A DNA stretch of 64,000 bases. It comes from Exiguobacterium sp. J17977. Its GTDB lineage: Bacteria > Bacillota > Bacilli > Exiguobacteriales > Exiguobacteriaceae. The DNA lies in contig NZ_JAEQBB010000002.1 in the NCBI RefSeq assembly GCF_018616375.1, positions 310,001 through 374,000 of the forward strand. The letters are read 5' to 3'. This document shows positions 44,701 through 55,039 of this stretch, in pieces. The notes under the pieces were generated by a model, which saw nothing but the letters and a program-made list of their open reading frames with translations, did not search any database and was not told the origin of the DNA. The translations under genes were made by a program, and so were the position numbers. Positions within the stretch are counted from its first letter, which is position 1; every line of letters begins with the position of its first letter.

Positions 44701-46029
44701 GCGGTCGATAATCTCGCCGTCTTTGATTTTGACGCCAGCAAGCTCAATGATTTTATTGTAGACGGCCGAAAGCCCGGTCGTCTCGACGTCGAAGACGACG
44801 TACGTCGCATCGTCGAGCGGGACGTCGGTCGGATGATAGGCGACCGGTACGCCGTCATTGACGACGTTCGCCTCGACCCCGAACAACACTTTGATGTCGT
44901 TCTTTTTCCCGGCGTAATACGCTTCCGGAAACGACTGGACACCGGCATGGTCGGTGATGGCGATGGCGCGGTGGCCCCATTTCGCCGCTCTTGCGACGAG
45001 CGCCGATACGTTCGTGACCGCGTCCATCTGACTCATCTGCGTATGCGCATGCAGTTCGACGCGTTTCTCACCGGCCCATTCGTCCCGGACCGGCTCGACT
45101 TTCACTTCTTGCAGTTGCGACGCCATCATGCACAGTTCGCGCATGAAGCTGTCATCTTCGACCCGACCGGCCGCTTGAATCCACATGCCTTTTTTGACGG
45201 CACTGAGCATCCGGTCATCGTCGTCATCGCGCGCGAACACTTTGACGATGAGCGAGTCGGTATAGTCCGTCATCTTGAACGTGAACAGTTTCTTCCCGCT
45301 CTTCAGTTCTTTCCGTTCGGCCGAGAAGACGAGGCCACGGATGGCGACGCGCCGTTCTTCTTCGATAATCGTCTTGATCGGGACGATCTCATCTTTAATC
45401 AAGGCACCCATCCGCACTTCCGTGACCGGTTCATCGTTCGTCTCGGTCGACTTGGCGAACTGCGCCGCGAGGGCGAGCTTCGCCTGTTCCAAATCTTCTT
45501 GGACGACTTGTTCGCGCAACGCCTGGTTCGCATCGGCATCTTCTGAGAAGAACGCTTGGCACGGTTTTTTCATGAAGCCGTAGGCGCTGTAGAGCGCCTG
45601 GACTTCTTGACATAACTCTTTATCGACATAGTTCGCCTCAGGGGCCGAGCGCACCGGGATGAGCAATTTGTTCTGCTCGAAGCGCGGTGAGACCGATGCG
45701 AAATAACTGCGCATCGCGCCTGACACTTGGCTCAGCTCACTGACGATCCGGGGCCAATAGTCGATATAGTCCTGTTCGCCCCCACCTGATGTCGTCGTGA
45801 ACCGAGCGTAAACCTCGTCCGCGAACGTCGCATAACGACTCTCGAGCCGGCTCATGAACAGTTGGTACACCTCATACGGCAACACTTGTTGTAATTGGAA
45901 ATAGAACGTCCACGTCCGACGTTGCTTGTTGACGACGAGTCGTGACAATTCTGCTCCGTCGAACTGATCCGTTTCCGTCGTGATGCCGAGGTCACCCAAG
46001 AGCAATTGCATTTTTTGATTAGCTTCCAC
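41737..46029 (-). CDS. polC: DNA polymerase III alpha subunit, PolC type
   Basis: Main replicative polymerase of low-GC Gram-positives, 1430 residues. In order: an OB-fold region near 220-330, a split PHP domain starting VELHAHTQMSQMDAV, an inserted 3'-5' proofreading exonuclease (VVFDVETTGLSAVYNKIIELAG with the DxE motif, plus HNAAFDMGFL), the zinc-binding segment (CPKC ... CPEC), and the C-family palm with PDIDLNFSGEYQ. The GTG start is preceded by AAAGGGGG. It lies between proS and rimP as in B. subtilis. Length is as expected, with no frameshift. Confidence 0.98.
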   Translation of the reverse strand: MEANQKMQLLLGDLGITTETDQFDGAELSRLVVNKQRRTWTFYFQLQQVLPYEVYQLFMSRLESRYATFADEVYARFTTTSGGGEQDYIDYWPRIVSELSQVSGAMRSYFASVSPRFEQNKLLIPVRSAPEANYVDKELCQEVQALYSAYGFMKKPCQAFFSEDADANQALREQVVQEDLEQAKLALAAQFAKSTETNDEPVTEVRMGALIKDEIVPIKTIIEEERRVAIRGLVFSAERKELKSGKKLFTFKMTDYTDSLIVKVFARDDDDDRMLSAVKKGMWIQAAGRVEDDSFMRELCMMASQLQEVKVEPVRDEWAGEKRVELHAHTQMSQMDAVTNVSALVARAAKWGHRAIAITDHAGVQSFPEAYYAGKKNDIKVLFGVEANVVNDGVPVAYHPTDVPLDDATYVVFDVETTGLSAVYNKIIELAGVKIKDGEIIDRFEAFADPKHPLSATTIELTGITDDMVHGQPDPEVIAKQFVDWSGDSILVAHNAAFDMGFLEATLRSGGHEPDDYPVIDTLELARTILPTLKNHRLNTLAKRFDIELTQHHRAIYDAEATAYLLMKLLELAKQMFEMQTHRSLNAKVGSDVSKIRPFHATIYAKTKKPGLRNLYELISLSHIDYLFRMARMPRSEIIKRREGLLIGSACDNGEIFDAALNKSDEELEKMMAFYDFIEIHPPALYMHLIDKEIVANELELREIIKRIIRVAGQAGLPVCATGNVHYLDRTDRSYREILIRTQGGANFINTRKELPHAHFRTTKEMMEDFKFLGDELAREIVITNPNAIADQIESIQIIPDDLYTPKIEGADDEVRNMSYDMARSIYGEQLPEIVEARLEKELKSIIGHGFAVIYLISHKLVKKSLDDGYLVGSRGSVGSSFVATMTEITEVNPLPPHYVCPKCQHSHFFDDGSVGSGYDLPDKQCPECGTWYTKDGHDIPFETFLGFKGDKVPDIDLNFSGEYQPHAHAYTKVLFGEEYVYRAGTIGTIADKTAYGYVKGYATENDKIYRNAEVDRLVSGVTGVKRTSGQHPGGIIVVPDYMDIAEISPIQYPADDKSSEWKTTHFDFHSIHDNLLKLDILGHDDPTAIRMLQDLSGIDPKTIPTDDPTVMKIFSSPEVLGVTPEQIESKTGTLGIPEFGTKFVRQMLEETKPSTFSELVQISGLSHGTDVWIGNANELIYNGTCELKDVIGCRDDIMVYLIYAGLEPSFAFKIMESVRKGKGLSEDMETEMRANDVPEWYISSCKKIKYMFPKAHATAYVLMAVRIAYFKVHHPILYYATYFTVRAGDFDLSAMIKGSQAVRKAMSDIREKGFEATAKDKGLHTVLELALEMLERGMKFQNIDLYRSSATEFLIEGNTLIPPFNAVDGLGTNAAKAIVDARAEGQFLSKEDLRKRAKLSKTIVETLDTMKCLEGLPDENQLSFFDFGV

Positions 46030-46063
46030 GGGTAAGAAGTCCCCCTTTTATCATTCAATGTCG

Positions 46064-46101
46064 AAAAATGAAGGTGACGGCAAGAAACCGTCACCTTCAT
46101 C
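46064..46101 (-). terminator. Intrinsic terminator of proS
   Basis: A perfect 13-bp stem (46068-46080 with 46088-46100, 7-base loop) is followed on the minus strand by TTTTT-type bases, just after the proS stop. Confidence 0.88.
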
Positions 46102-46103
46102 GA

Positions 46104-47813
46104 TCATTTGGCTTCGTTCAGTTGCGCCGTGATGACACGTGGCAACTCATCGACTGTCGTCTCGAGGACTTCGCCAGTGGCACGTACTTTCACTTCGACG
46201 ATTCCTTCGCTTGCTTTTTTCCCGACGTTGATCCGAATCGGAAGACCGATTAAATCAGCGTCGGCGAACTTGACGCCAGCCCGTTCCTTACGGTCATCAT
46301 ACAATACATCGTACGTCGATGACAGCTCATCGTACAAACGGTTCGCGAGTTCGAGTTGCGCCTCGTCCTTCGTGTTGATGGCAATCAAGTGCAAATCGAA
46401 CGGAGCGACGCTCTTCGGCCAGACGATGCCGCGGTCGTCATGATGTTGCTCGATGACGGCCGACAACGTGCGCGAGACGCCGATGCCGTAGCAGCCCATG
46501 ATGAGCGGTTCGGCCCGCCCTTCTTCGTTCAAGAACGTCGCGCCCATCGCTTCTGAATAGCGCGTGCCGAGCTTGAACACTTGTCCGACTTCAATCCCGC
46601 GGGCGAAGCGGACCGGACCCGACTCGTCAGGTGCCATGTCGCCTTCGACGACGAAACGGAGGTCGTGATACGTCAAATGCGACAAGTCGCGTTCGGCGTT
46701 GACGTGCGTATAATGGGTGTTCGCCTCGTTGGCGCCACATACCGCGTCGACCAAATATTTGACGGCGTAATCAGCCACGACTTTGACCGGTGAATGAATC
46801 GGTCCGAGCGTGCCCGGCTCACAGCCGAACAAGTCGATAATCGTCGCTTCTTCTTCCATTTGGATGTCGAGTCCACCGAGGGCGTTCTTCACTTTGACGT
46901 CGTTCGCCTCGTGATCGCCGCGAACGATGGCCATGACCGTCTCGCCGTCGACGTTGAAGAGAACCGACTTGATTGTCGTCTTCGGATCGACGTTCAAGAA
47001 ACGCGCCACGTCTTCAATCGTCTTATTGTCTTTTGTATCGACTTTGTCGAGGGCGAGCACGTCGGCCGCTTGCATGTCGTAACGGTCGAGCGTTTCCGCC
47101 ATCTCGATGTTCGCAGCATACGTTGATGAATCCGTATAAACGATCGTATCCTCACCGATTTCGGCGAGCGCTTGGAACTCGTGTGTATCTTTCCCGCCGA
47201 TGGCACCAGAATCGGCTACGACCGGACGATATTTCAAGCCGATGCGATCAAAGATGTTCGAGTAGGCTTGATACATATTTTTGTACTCTTCGTCCAAGTC
47301 GTCTTGTGTAGCGTGGAACGAGTACGAGTCTTTCATCAAGAACTCACGGCCACGGAGCAATCCGAAACGCGGACGACGTTCGTCGCGATACTTCGTTTGA
47401 ATCTGGTACAAGTTGACCGGTAGTTTTTTATACGAGTTGAGTTCATCGCGCACGATTGACGTAATGAGTTCCTCATGGGTCGCACCGAGTGCGAAACGAC
47501 GGTCGTGACGGTCCGTCAATCGCATCAATTCTGGACCGTAAATGCCCCAGCGTCCCGTCTCTTCCCATAGTTCAGCCGGTTGAATCGCAGGCATGAGCAA
47601 CTCTTGCGCTCCGGCCCGATTCATCTCTTCACGGATAATCGTTTGGATATTGTGCAATACGCGATGGCCGAGTGGGAGATATGAATAAATCCCAGCGGCG
47701 TTTTGGCGCATGAAGCCCCCACGGACGAGAAGCTGATGGCTGACGGCTTCTGCATCGGCCGGTACTTCTCTTAATGTAGGCATGAACAGTCTCGATTGTT
47801 TCATAGGTATCAA
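46104..47813 (-). CDS. proS: Prolyl-tRNA synthetase
   Basis: Class II aminoacyl-tRNA synthetase of 569 residues charging tRNA-Pro. The bacterial architecture is present: motif 1 and 2 ([39 protein letters not shown]), an inserted editing domain (about 220-400, with YbaK-like [21 protein letters not shown]), motif 3 ([12 protein letters not shown]) and the anticodon-binding domain. The ATG three codons in (47804) matches the family start but is far from the AAGGGA site; a TTG at 47813 is better placed, so I keep it. It follows rseP as in B. subtilis. Confidence 0.97.
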   Translation of the reverse strand: MIPMKQSRLFMPTLREVPADAEAVSHQLLVRGGFMRQNAAGIYSYLPLGHRVLHNIQTIIREEMNRAGAQELLMPAIQPAELWEETGRWGIYGPELMRLTDRHDRRFALGATHEELITSIVRDELNSYKKLPVNLYQIQTKYRDERRPRFGLLRGREFLMKDSYSFHATQDDLDEEYKNMYQAYSNIFDRIGLKYRPVVADSGAIGGKDTHEFQALAEIGEDTIVYTDSSTYAANIEMAETLDRYDMQAADVLALDKVDTKDNKTIEDVARFLNVDPKTTIKSVLFNVDGETVMAIVRGDHEANDVKVKNALGGLDIQMEEEATIIDLFGCEPGTLGPIHSPVKVVADYAVKYLVDAVCGANEANTHYTHVNAERDLSHLTYHDLRFVVEGDMAPDESGPVRFARGIEVGQVFKLGTRYSEAMGATFLNEEGRAEPLIMGCYGIGVSRTLSAVIEQHHDDRGIVWPKSVAPFDLHLIAINTKDEAQLELANRLYDELSSTYDVLYDDRKERAGVKFADADLIGLPIRINVGKKASEGIVEVKVRATGEVLETTVDELPRVITAQLNEAK

Positions 47814-47844
47814 CGTTTCCCTTCTGTAACTCGATTGGATCTAA

Positions 47845-49095
47845 TTATTTAAAGAATGATTGGATATCATTCCAGGTGACAATCAACATGAGCAGCATGA
47901 GTAAGGCGAATCCGATAAAGTGGACGAAGCCCTCCTTTTTCGGATCAATCGGCCGTCCGCGCACCGCCTCGAACAAGAGGAAGATGAGTCGTCCCCCATC
48001 GAGCGCCGGAAGCGGCAACAAGTTGAAGATGGCCAAGTTGACGGATAGAAGTGCCGTCCAGTTGAGGAGCATGATGAATCCGCTCGCTGCCACTTCGTCG
48101 GTCATGCGGACGATCCCGACCGGACCGGCCAACTGATCGACGCCGACCTGACCTGTCACCAAGTCACCGACCGCGGAGAAGATGAGCGTCGACATCGTCC
48201 ACGTCGTCTCGGCCCCTGTCGTGAAGGCTTTGGCAGGTGAACGTTCGAGCGCGTTCGTCACGCCTAAAATCCCGACTGTCTCCCCATTTTGCTCGACCGC
48301 TTGCGGTGTAATCGTCACCGTTTGCTCGACGTCGTCACGAACATACGTTACTTCGGTCGGTGTGTCGGCACGATCAGCCAATACCGTCCGCAAATCGAGC
48401 CAGTTGTCGATCGGTTGACCTTCGATTGAGACGATCTCGTCGCCTGCGACGAGTCCGGCTTGATCGGCGGCCGAGTCCGGTTGGACCGTACCGATTTGAC
48501 CGTCGTCCGTCGGTGTCCCTTGGACGAGACCGACGATGACGAGAAGAAGGAAGGCAAGGACGAAGTTCATCGCCGGACCGGCTGCAATCGCCAGCACCCG
48601 TTTCCAAACGGATTGGGCTCCGAACGTGCGGTCGTAAGGCGCGATTTGAATCTCCATACCTTGGTCGACGAGAAGCGTGTCCCGCTCGAGTGAGTAAACA
48701 CGGACTTCATCATCGACGAGCAGTTGGACTTTCAATTCGCGGACCGAGTCAAACTTGTCGACCGTCCCGACGACATGAACGTCTTGGGCCTGGTCCGGTT
48801 GGAAATAGAGGCGATCGACCGTCCCGGCACTCGTCAGACGCAATCCGACGTGTTGCCCGGCCTTCACTTCGATTGGTTCAAAATCTTCCCCGGCCATTTT
48901 GACATAACCGCCGATTGGCAATAGTCGAATCGTATACAGCGTCTCATTTTTTCGGAATGAGAGGATTTTCGGTCCAAACCCGATTGCAAATTCATGACAG
49001 AGAATCCCTGCCCGTTTCGCCATGACGAGGTGTCCCCATTCATGAACCGAAATGAGTACCCCAAACATCAAAACGATGGCGATAAAAGTCGTCAT
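47845..49095 (-). CDS. rseP: Site-2 metalloprotease RseP/RasP
   Basis: Intramembrane zinc protease of 416 residues. HEWGH is in the first membrane helix near residue 18, a PDZ domain (about 195-275, with AGLVAGDEIVSIEGQPI) sits on the outside, and the second catalytic motif NLLPLPALDGGRL is near residue 360. B. subtilis RasP trims anti-sigma factors such as RsiW after PrsW cleavage, and clears signal peptides. prsW is also in this window, about 40 kb away, so both proteases of that cascade are present. It lies between dxr and proS. Confidence 0.95.
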   Translation of the reverse strand: MTTFIAIVLMFGVLISVHEWGHLVMAKRAGILCHEFAIGFGPKILSFRKNETLYTIRLLPIGGYVKMAGEDFEPIEVKAGQHVGLRLTSAGTVDRLYFQPDQAQDVHVVGTVDKFDSVRELKVQLLVDDEVRVYSLERDTLLVDQGMEIQIAPYDRTFGAQSVWKRVLAIAAGPAMNFVLAFLLLVIVGLVQGTPTDDGQIGTVQPDSAADQAGLVAGDEIVSIEGQPIDNWLDLRTVLADRADTPTEVTYVRDDVEQTVTITPQAVEQNGETVGILGVTNALERSPAKAFTTGAETTWTMSTLIFSAVGDLVTGQVGVDQLAGPVGIVRMTDEVAASGFIMLLNWTALLSVNLAIFNLLPLPALDGGRLIFLLFEAVRGRPIDPKKEGFVHFIGFALLMLLMLIVTWNDIQSFFK

Positions 49096-49111
49096 TGTCT
49101 ATTCCCCACCT

Positions 49112-50257
49112 TCACTTTCCTTGCTGAATTTGTTCTCGAACCGCTCGGTCGATTTGAAGAATCTCCTCGAGCGTCGGTTCTGCAATTACCGTATGTGTCT
49201 CCATCGCTTGTTCGACGATGCGTTCGATATCGAGGAAAGCGATCTTCCCGTTCAAGAACAGCTCGACGGCCGCCTCGTTGGCCGCATTGAGCACGGTCGG
49301 CATCGAACCACCGGCGCGACCGGCCTCATAGGCGAGGCGTAACGCCGGATAACGTGTCAAATCGGCTTCCGCGAAGTGCAACGTTCCGATTTCTCTCAAG
49401 TTTAACCGCTTGTTCCCGTCGATTTCAAGACGTTTCGGGCCCGATAGCGCATAGAGGATCGGGCCTCGCATATCGGGGTTGCCGAGCTGAGCCATGACAG
49501 CGGCATCTTTGAACTCGACCATCGAGTGGATGATCGACTCGCGATGGAGCACTACTTCAATATCATTATAATCGATATCGAACAGCCAGTGCGCTTCGAT
49601 GACTTCGAGTCCTTTGTTGAACATCGTCGCTGAATCGATTGTGATTTTGGCACCCATCGACCAGTTCGGGTGCGCGAGCGCCTCCGCGACGGTCACGCCT
49701 TCGAGCTCTTCCCGCGACTTGTCACGAAAACTTCCGCCCGAAGCCGTCAAGATGATTTTCGAGACGTCCTCGCGACGCTCCCCGTTCAAGCATTGATAGA
49801 CGGCCGAATGTTCACTGTCGACCGGGAGCAGGCTGACGCCATGCTTTTTAACGGCCGCGGTGACGAGATGCCCTGCCGTGACGAGCGTCTCTTTGTTCGC
49901 GAGCGCGATGTCTTTCCCCGCTTCGATGGCGGCAAGGGTCGGTTCAAGCCCGACGGCACCGACGACTGCCGTCACGACGACATCGGCCCGTTCAGCCGTC
50001 GCACATGCAATCAATCCTTCCAGTCCGATGAAAAAGAGTGGTTCATATGTAAGGCGTGGCTTGAGCTGTTCGAGTACCTCGATATTTTTAGCGGATACGT
50101 ATTTCGGCCGCAGGCGATTGATCCATTCTTCCGCCACGTCTACGTTCGTTCCGAACGCATATGCCTCAAGTTCAAACAAGTCGGGGTGCTGCTCGATGAC
50201 GTCACATGTCTGTACGCCAATCGATCCAGTCGCCCCGATTAAGCTGATTCGCTTCAT
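49112..50257 (-). CDS. dxr: 1-deoxy-D-xylulose 5-phosphate reductoisomerase
   Basis: NADPH-dependent enzyme of 381 residues making 2-C-methyl-D-erythritol 4-phosphate, the committed step of the non-mevalonate isoprenoid pathway. The cofactor loop [10 protein letters not shown] is at the N-terminus, the metal-binding region [15 protein letters not shown] near residue 145, and the flexible loop segment [26 protein letters not shown] near residue 200. With uppS and cdsA next to it, it links isoprenoid supply to the undecaprenyl carrier and phospholipids. Confidence 0.97.
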   Translation of the reverse strand: MKRISLIGATGSIGVQTCDVIEQHPDLFELEAYAFGTNVDVAEEWINRLRPKYVSAKNIEVLEQLKPRLTYEPLFFIGLEGLIACATAERADVVVTAVVGAVGLEPTLAAIEAGKDIALANKETLVTAGHLVTAAVKKHGVSLLPVDSEHSAVYQCLNGERREDVSKIILTASGGSFRDKSREELEGVTVAEALAHPNWSMGAKITIDSATMFNKGLEVIEAHWLFDIDYNDIEVVLHRESIIHSMVEFKDAAVMAQLGNPDMRGPILYALSGPKRLEIDGNKRLNLREIGTLHFAEADLTRYPALRLAYEAGRAGGSMPTVLNAANEAAVELFLNGKIAFLDIERIVEQAMETHTVIAEPTLEEILQIDRAVREQIQQGK

Positions 50258-50272
50258 CTTGACACTCCTCTT

Positions 50273-51070
50273 TTATAACAAATTAAATACCCAAATGACG
50301 GTGAATACCGCGATCATACTATCAAACCGGTCTAAAATTCCACCGTGCCCCGGTAACAGATGACCCGAATCTTTCACATTATATTGACGCTTGTACGCTG
50401 ATTGTACCAAATCACCGAGCTGACCGACGACTGATACGACGACCGCGAGCACCAACACCTCGAGAATCGGCAATACCGGCTCGATGAGCACGTAGACGAT
50501 GCCAAGGACAATCGCCGATATGATCCCGCCGATGGCACCTTCAATCGTCTTATTCGGGCTGATGGATGGCCATAGCTTCGTCTTTCCGATCGCTTTCCCG
50601 GTAAAGTAGGCACCAGAATCGGTCGCCCAAATCATGAACAAGACGAGCAACACTTTGACAAGTCCGTCTTCTGACAGACGGACGAGTGCAAAACTCGAGA
50701 ATCCGACGACGAGATAGACGGCCGAGACGAAATAAAAGCTCGCATCCTCATACGTGAAACGGTTTTTCGTGACGACCGTCCAAAACAAGAGGAGCATCAA
50801 ACCGAGCACCATCCACTGGTTCGTCGACATCGGCAAATCGTCAAGGACGAGTCGGCGTTCGAGCAACAACAAGATGAATGGGAACGCCACGAGAAGTGAC
50901 GTCACGAGAAACGGGAACGCCATCAATTTATGATTGCGCATCAACGTGAACTCGCTCAATCCGATTAAGGCGAGCACGCCCATCAAGATGACGAACGGGC
51001 TGCCGCCTAGGGCGATCAACGTGACAAAGATAGCCCCGGCCCAAAGACCGGTAATGATTCGTGTTTTCAT
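50273..51070 (-). CDS. cdsA: Phosphatidate cytidylyltransferase
   Basis: Integral membrane enzyme of 265 residues forming CDP-diacylglycerol. It has about eight membrane helices and the family signature near the C-terminus (DSGAYFTGKAIGKTKLWPSISPNKT ... G). I start at the ATG at 51070, one base after the uppS stop codon and preceded by GGTGGGG; the in-frame extension into uppS is a shadow. It lies in the frr-uppS-cdsA-dxr run conserved in Bacillota. Confidence 0.95.
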   Translation of the reverse strand: MKTRIITGLWAGAIFVTLIALGGSPFVILMGVLALIGLSEFTLMRNHKLMAFPFLVTSLLVAFPFILLLLERRLVLDDLPMSTNQWMVLGLMLLLFWTVVTKNRFTYEDASFYFVSAVYLVVGFSSFALVRLSEDGLVKVLLVLFMIWATDSGAYFTGKAIGKTKLWPSISPNKTIEGAIGGIISAIVLGIVYVLIEPVLPILEVLVLAVVVSVVGQLGDLVQSAYKRQYNVKDSGHLLPGHGGILDRFDSMIAVFTVIWVFNLL

Positions 51071-51071
51071 G

Positions 51072-51809
51072 TCACACCCCACCAAACCGACGTGTCCGCG
51101 CGTTATATGCCTCAATCGCCTCGACGAAGTGGTCCCGTTTAAACTCAGGCCATAATACGTCCGTGAAATGTAATTCAGCATACGCACCTTGCCAGAGCAA
51201 GAAGTTCGAGAGTCGTTGTTCTCCGCTTGTGCGGATAATCAAATCGACGTCTTGCATGTTCGTCATGAGACGCTCGCCAATCATGACGTCATCAATCTCG
51301 TCCGGTTGGATGGTGCCGTGAGCCACGTCACTCGCGATTTGTTTCATCGCTTGTACGAGTTCGTCACGTCCACCATAGTTGAGGGCGAAGACGAGATCGA
51401 GCCCCGTGTTCATCGCCGTACGGGTCCGGGCCTCATCGACCGCTTCCCGCGTCCCGCGCGGCAGTTTCGTCTCATCGCCTGCGACGAGCACACGTACGTT
51501 TTGTTCATCCAATTCCTTTAAATCCGTCTCTAAAAATTGCTTCGGCAACTTCATCAAGAAGTTGACTTCTTCTTCAGGACGCGTCCAGTTCTCCGTCGAG
51601 AACGCATAAAGCGTCAAGGAACGGATGCCGAGTTCTTGGGCGGTGCGTACCGCTTCCCGGACCGACTTCATCCCTTCCCGGTGACCCATGATGCGAGGGA
51701 GCCCACGCTTCTTCGCCCAACGGCCGTTGCCGTCCATGATGATGGCGACGTGTTCGGGAATGCTCAGTTCCGCCTCGGTCTTTGTTTTAGGATTCACCCA
51801 TTTAAACAT
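51072..51809 (-). CDS. uppS: Undecaprenyl diphosphate synthase
   Basis: Cis-prenyltransferase of 245 residues making the C55 lipid carrier for cell wall synthesis. The catalytic Asp26 is in IIMDGNGRWAKKRG, and the C-terminal signature DLIIRTSGEQRLSNFLLWQ is present. AGGAGG precedes the ATG. It follows the frr terminator and is coupled to cdsA. Confidence 0.97.
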   Translation of the reverse strand: MFKWVNPKTKTEAELSIPEHVAIIMDGNGRWAKKRGLPRIMGHREGMKSVREAVRTAQELGIRSLTLYAFSTENWTRPEEEVNFLMKLPKQFLETDLKELDEQNVRVLVAGDETKLPRGTREAVDEARTRTAMNTGLDLVFALNYGGRDELVQAMKQIASDVAHGTIQPDEIDDVMIGERLMTNMQDVDLIIRTSGEQRLSNFLLWQGAYAELHFTDVLWPEFKRDHFVEAIEAYNARTRRFGGV

Positions 51810-51828
51810 ACTCTATCCTCCTGATTGT

Positions 51829-51862
51829 ATGAAAGAGGGACCCTCTCAGTAAAAGGGTCCCC
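51829..51862 (-). terminator. Intrinsic terminator of frr
   Basis: A 7-bp perfect stem (51837-51843 with 51855-51861, 11-base loop) is followed on the minus strand by a short T-containing tract (TCTTTC). Termination may be partial. Confidence 0.65.
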
Positions 51863-51892
51863 ACACAGCTTTTTGGTATACCACTTCCGTGA

Positions 51893-52453
51893 TTACACTT
51901 CCATGATTTCTTTTTCTTTCGTCGCTGCAGATTCATCAATCTTTTTGATGTATGAATCCGTTAACGATTGAACGTCATCCGCGTAACCGCGAAGGTCGTC
52001 TTCAGTCAAATCCCCATCTTTTTCAAGCTTCTTCAAGTTTTCGTTCGCGTCACGACGTACGTTACGGACAGCCACTTTCGCTTCTTCCGCATACTTTTTC
52101 GTCACTTTCACGAGCTCTTTACGGCGCTCTTCTGTCAAAGCTGGGATGGCGAGACGAATGACCGTCCCGTCAGAAGACGGTGAGAGGCCGAGATCGGCTT
52201 TTTGAATCGCTTTCTCGACATCTGACACCATCGACTTGTCCCACGGTTGAATCAAGAGTAGACGCGCTTCCGGAGTGTTGATGTTCGCCACTTGGTTGAG
52301 CGGAGTCGGTACGCCGTAGTAGTCGACTTGGACCGGGTCCAAGATTGACGCGCTCGCGCGTCCCGTACGAAGTGTCCCGAAATCACGTTTCAAGGCAGCA
52401 TGGGCTTTCTCCATCTTTTCTTCAGCAGTTTTCAATACGTCATTTACACTCAT
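51893..52453 (-). CDS. frr: Ribosome recycling factor
   Basis: Protein of 186 residues, the usual length, that splits post-termination ribosomes with [22 protein letters not shown] and the C-terminal [15 protein letters not shown] helix are diagnostic. The start codon overlaps the pyrH stop by 4 bases. Confidence 0.97.
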   Translation of the reverse strand: MSVNDVLKTAEEKMEKAHAALKRDFGTLRTGRASASILDPVQVDYYGVPTPLNQVANINTPEARLLLIQPWDKSMVSDVEKAIQKADLGLSPSSDGTVIRLAIPALTEERRKELVKVTKKYAEEAKVAVRNVRRDANENLKKLEKDGDLTEDDLRGYADDVQSLTDSYIKKIDESAATKEKEIMEV

Positions 52454-53175
52454 GAATTGATTCCTCCTACTACCGTCCCGATATGTTCCCCGAGTACGAC
52501 ACGTTTGATGTTTCCTTCTTCAAGCAATGAGAATACAATCAGTGGGATATGGTTGTCCATACATAGTGATGTGGCTGTCGAATCCATCACTTGGAGTCCG
52601 TCTTTTAAGACGTCCAAGTACGTGAGTGTGTCGTATTTGACCGCATCCGGAACGAGTTTCGGATCCGCCGAATAGACACCATCGACGTTGTTTTTCCCCA
52701 TCAAGATGACGTCAGCTTCAATTTCCGCTGCGCGGAGTGCCGCTGTCGTGTCTGTTGAGAAGTATGGGTTCCCCGTCCCAGCCGCGAAGATGACGACTCG
52801 ACCTTTTTCAAGGTGACGCATCGCCCGACGACGGATGTACGGTTCAGCCACTTGGCGCATTTCGATTGAGGTTTGGACGCGCGTCTGGACACCGTTCGAT
52901 TCAAGGCTGTCTTGAAGTGCGAGCGAGTTCAACACTGTGGCGAGCATGCCCATATAGTCGGCATTCGCCCGGTCCATGCCGAGTTCGCTGCCCGTTTTTC
53001 CGCGCCAGATGTTTCCGGCACCGACGACGACGGCGACTTCGACGCCCAAGGCGACCAACTCTTTGATTTGTCCAGAGATCGAGTTGACGATGGCCGGGTC
53101 AATCCCGTACCCTTGATCTCCTGCGAGCGCTTCTCCACTCAATTTTAACACAATTCGCTTATATTTCGGTTCCAT
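52450..53175 (-). CDS. pyrH: Uridylate kinase (UMP kinase)
   Basis: Enzyme of 241 residues of the amino acid kinase fold, phosphorylating UMP to UDP. The N-terminal [22 protein letters not shown] and the [19 protein letters not shown] segments match the bacterial PyrH family, distinct from eukaryotic CMP/UMP kinases. It follows tsf after a terminator and is translationally coupled to frr. Confidence 0.97.
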   Translation of the reverse strand: MEPKYKRIVLKLSGEALAGDQGYGIDPAIVNSISGQIKELVALGVEVAVVVGAGNIWRGKTGSELGMDRANADYMGMLATVLNSLALQDSLESNGVQTRVQTSIEMRQVAEPYIRRRAMRHLEKGRVVIFAAGTGNPYFSTDTTAALRAAEIEADVILMGKNNVDGVYSADPKLVPDAVKYDTLTYLDVLKDGLQVMDSTATSLCMDNHIPLIVFSLLEEGNIKRVVLGEHIGTVVGGINS

Positions 53176-53194
53176 ACTTTGCCTCCTCTTGCTT

Positions 53195-53252
53195 GAAAAA
53201 AGGGAACACGCTCCCTTAACGAACTAACTCAAGGTTATACAGACGTGTTCCC
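53195..53252 (-). terminator. Intrinsic terminator between tsf and pyrH
   Basis: A perfect 9-bp outer stem (53202-53210 with 53244-53252) encloses about 33 bases with a smaller inner hairpin, followed on the minus strand by TTTTTT. Confidence 0.78.
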
Positions 53253-53281
53253 AATTTTGATTGCATCACGGGTGATGCAGA

Positions 53282-54163
53282 TTATTTTTTAAGTTGGTTC
53301 ATTACTTCTTCAGCAAAGTTTTCTTCGCGTTTTTCCATACCTTCTCCAACTTCGAAACGTACGAATGAGTTGACACGGCCGCCTTTAGACTCTACGTATT
53401 TCCCAACTTTGAAGTCAGCGTCTTTAACGAATGTTTGGTCAACGAGGCAGATTTCCTCGAAGTACTTGTTCATACGTCCCGCGATCATCTTCTCGACGAT
53501 GTTAGCAGGCTTACCTTCGTTGAGGGCTTGCTCAGTCAAGACTTTCTTCTCACGGTCTGCTTCTTCAGCCGATACTTCGTCGCGTGTCGCGTAAAGTGGG
53601 CGTGCTGCTGCGACGTGCATCGCAACGTCTTTCGCAACTGTCTCGTCTGTTGTACCGTCGATGATGACGATCGAACCGATACGTCCACCCATGTGAAGGT
53701 ACGTGCCGAAGACTGCATCGTCAGCTTTTTCAAGAACTGCGATACGACGGAGTGAGATTTTCTCTCCGATTGTCGAAGCTTCTTCTTGGATGTGCGTCTC
53801 AAGTGTTTTACCTGCTACGAACTCAGAAGCAAGTGCTGCTTCAACCGTTGTCGCGCCTGAAGTGAGAACTGCGTTCGCCACGTCTGAAACGAGTGTTTGG
53901 AACTTCTCGTTTTTCGCAACGAAGTCTGTTTCTGAGTTGACTTCGACGAGTGTAGCTTTGTTGCCGTCAACCGCTACTGCCGTCAAACCTTCTGCTGCGA
54001 TACGGTCGCCTTTAGCTGCTGCTTTAGCGATCCCTTTTTCACGAAGGAAGTCGATTGCCGCTTGCATGTCACCGTTTGTTTCAGTGAGTGCTTTTTTGCA
54101 ATCGAGCATACCTGCGCCTGTTTTTTCACGAAGTTCTTTTACCATTGCTGCTGTAACTGCCAT
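53282..54163 (-). CDS. tsf: Elongation factor Ts
   Basis: Nucleotide exchange factor for EF-Tu, 293 residues. The N-terminal UBA-like domain ([22 protein letters not shown]) is followed by the core with the TDFVAKN motif near residue 80 that contacts EF-Tu. GGAGG precedes the ATG. It follows rpsB, the near-universal bacterial arrangement. Confidence 0.98.
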   Translation of the reverse strand: MAVTAAMVKELREKTGAGMLDCKKALTETNGDMQAAIDFLREKGIAKAAAKGDRIAAEGLTAVAVDGNKATLVEVNSETDFVAKNEKFQTLVSDVANAVLTSGATTVEAALASEFVAGKTLETHIQEEASTIGEKISLRRIAVLEKADDAVFGTYLHMGGRIGSIVIIDGTTDETVAKDVAMHVAAARPLYATRDEVSAEEADREKKVLTEQALNEGKPANIVEKMIAGRMNKYFEEICLVDQTFVKDADFKVGKYVESKGGRVNSFVRFEVGEGMEKREENFAEEVMNQLKK

Positions 54164-54231
54164 CGGAAATTCCTCCTTGTAAAACTTACGAATTTTTAAG
54201 AAAAAGCACTAAGGCTTTTATATACATGTCC

Positions 54232-54268
54232 TAAAAAAAGGTGATAAAAGGCTTTCCCTTTATCACCT
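54232..54268 (-). terminator. Intrinsic terminator after rpsB
   Basis: A 12-bp stem (54239-54251 with 54257-54268, one bulge) is followed on the minus strand by a run of seven T. It allows rpsB to be made in excess of tsf. Confidence 0.85.
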
Positions 54269-54281
54269 GTTGTCTGACCGA

Positions 54282-55022
54282 TTACTCAGCTTCTGTCGCT
54301 TCAGCTTCTGGAGCTACTGCTTCTTCAGCTACTTCTTCTTCGCCTTGCTTCGCTTCGATGATCGCGTCTGCCATCTTAGAAGTGAGCAATTTAACCGCAC
54401 GAATCGCATCGTCGTTCGCTGGGATGACGTAGTCGATTTCGTCTGGGTCACAGTTTGTGTCGACAATCGCAACGATTGGGATGTTCAATTTGTGAGCTTC
54501 TGCAATCGCAATACGCTCTTTACGTGGGTCAACGATGAAGAGGGCATCAGGAACACCTGGCATGTCCTTGATTCCGCCGAGGAACTTCTCAAGACGTGTC
54601 ATTTCTTTTTTCAAGATGATGACTTCTTTCTTAGGAAGTACTTCGAACGTACCGTCAGCTTCCATTTTCTCAAGCTGCTTCAAGCGGTTGATACGCTTTT
54701 TGATTGTTGAGAAGTTAGTAAGTGTTCCACCCAACCAACGCTCATTGATGAAGTACATACCTGAACGGAGTGCTTCTTCTTTGATCGTGTCTTGAGCTTG
54801 TTTTTTCGTACCTACGAAGAGGACGTTTCCGCCTTCTGCCGCGAGTTCACGAACGAAGTTGTAAGCTTCGTCTACTTTTTTGACCGTTTTTTGAAGGTCG
54901 ATGATGTAGATTCCGTTACGCTCCGTGAAGATGTATTTCGCCATTTTTGGGTTCCAACGGCGTGTCTGGTGACCGAAGTGTACACCAGCTTCGAGCAATT
55001 GCTTCATTGAGATTACTGCCAT
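54282..55022 (-). CDS. rpsB: 30S ribosomal protein S2
   Basis: Ribosomal protein of 246 residues. The S2 signatures are clear: [19 protein letters not shown] at the N-terminus and [33 protein letters not shown] near residue 155. The C-terminal 20 residues form an Ala/Glu-rich acidic tail. GGAGG precedes the ATG. It has its own promoter downstream of swrB and a long structured leader. Confidence 0.98.
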   Translation of the reverse strand: MAVISMKQLLEAGVHFGHQTRRWNPKMAKYIFTERNGIYIIDLQKTVKKVDEAYNFVRELAAEGGNVLFVGTKKQAQDTIKEEALRSGMYFINERWLGGTLTNFSTIKKRINRLKQLEKMEADGTFEVLPKKEVIILKKEMTRLEKFLGGIKDMPGVPDALFIVDPRKERIAIAEAHKLNIPIVAIVDTNCDPDEIDYVIPANDDAIRAVKLLTSKMADAIIEAKQGEEEVAEEAVAPEAEATEAE

Positions 55023-55039
55023 GATAAATTTCCTCCTTG

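Noticed and set aside
44494-45546. 350-codon plus-strand frame
   Set aside because: Shadow of the PHP/exonuclease part of polC; no family resemblance.
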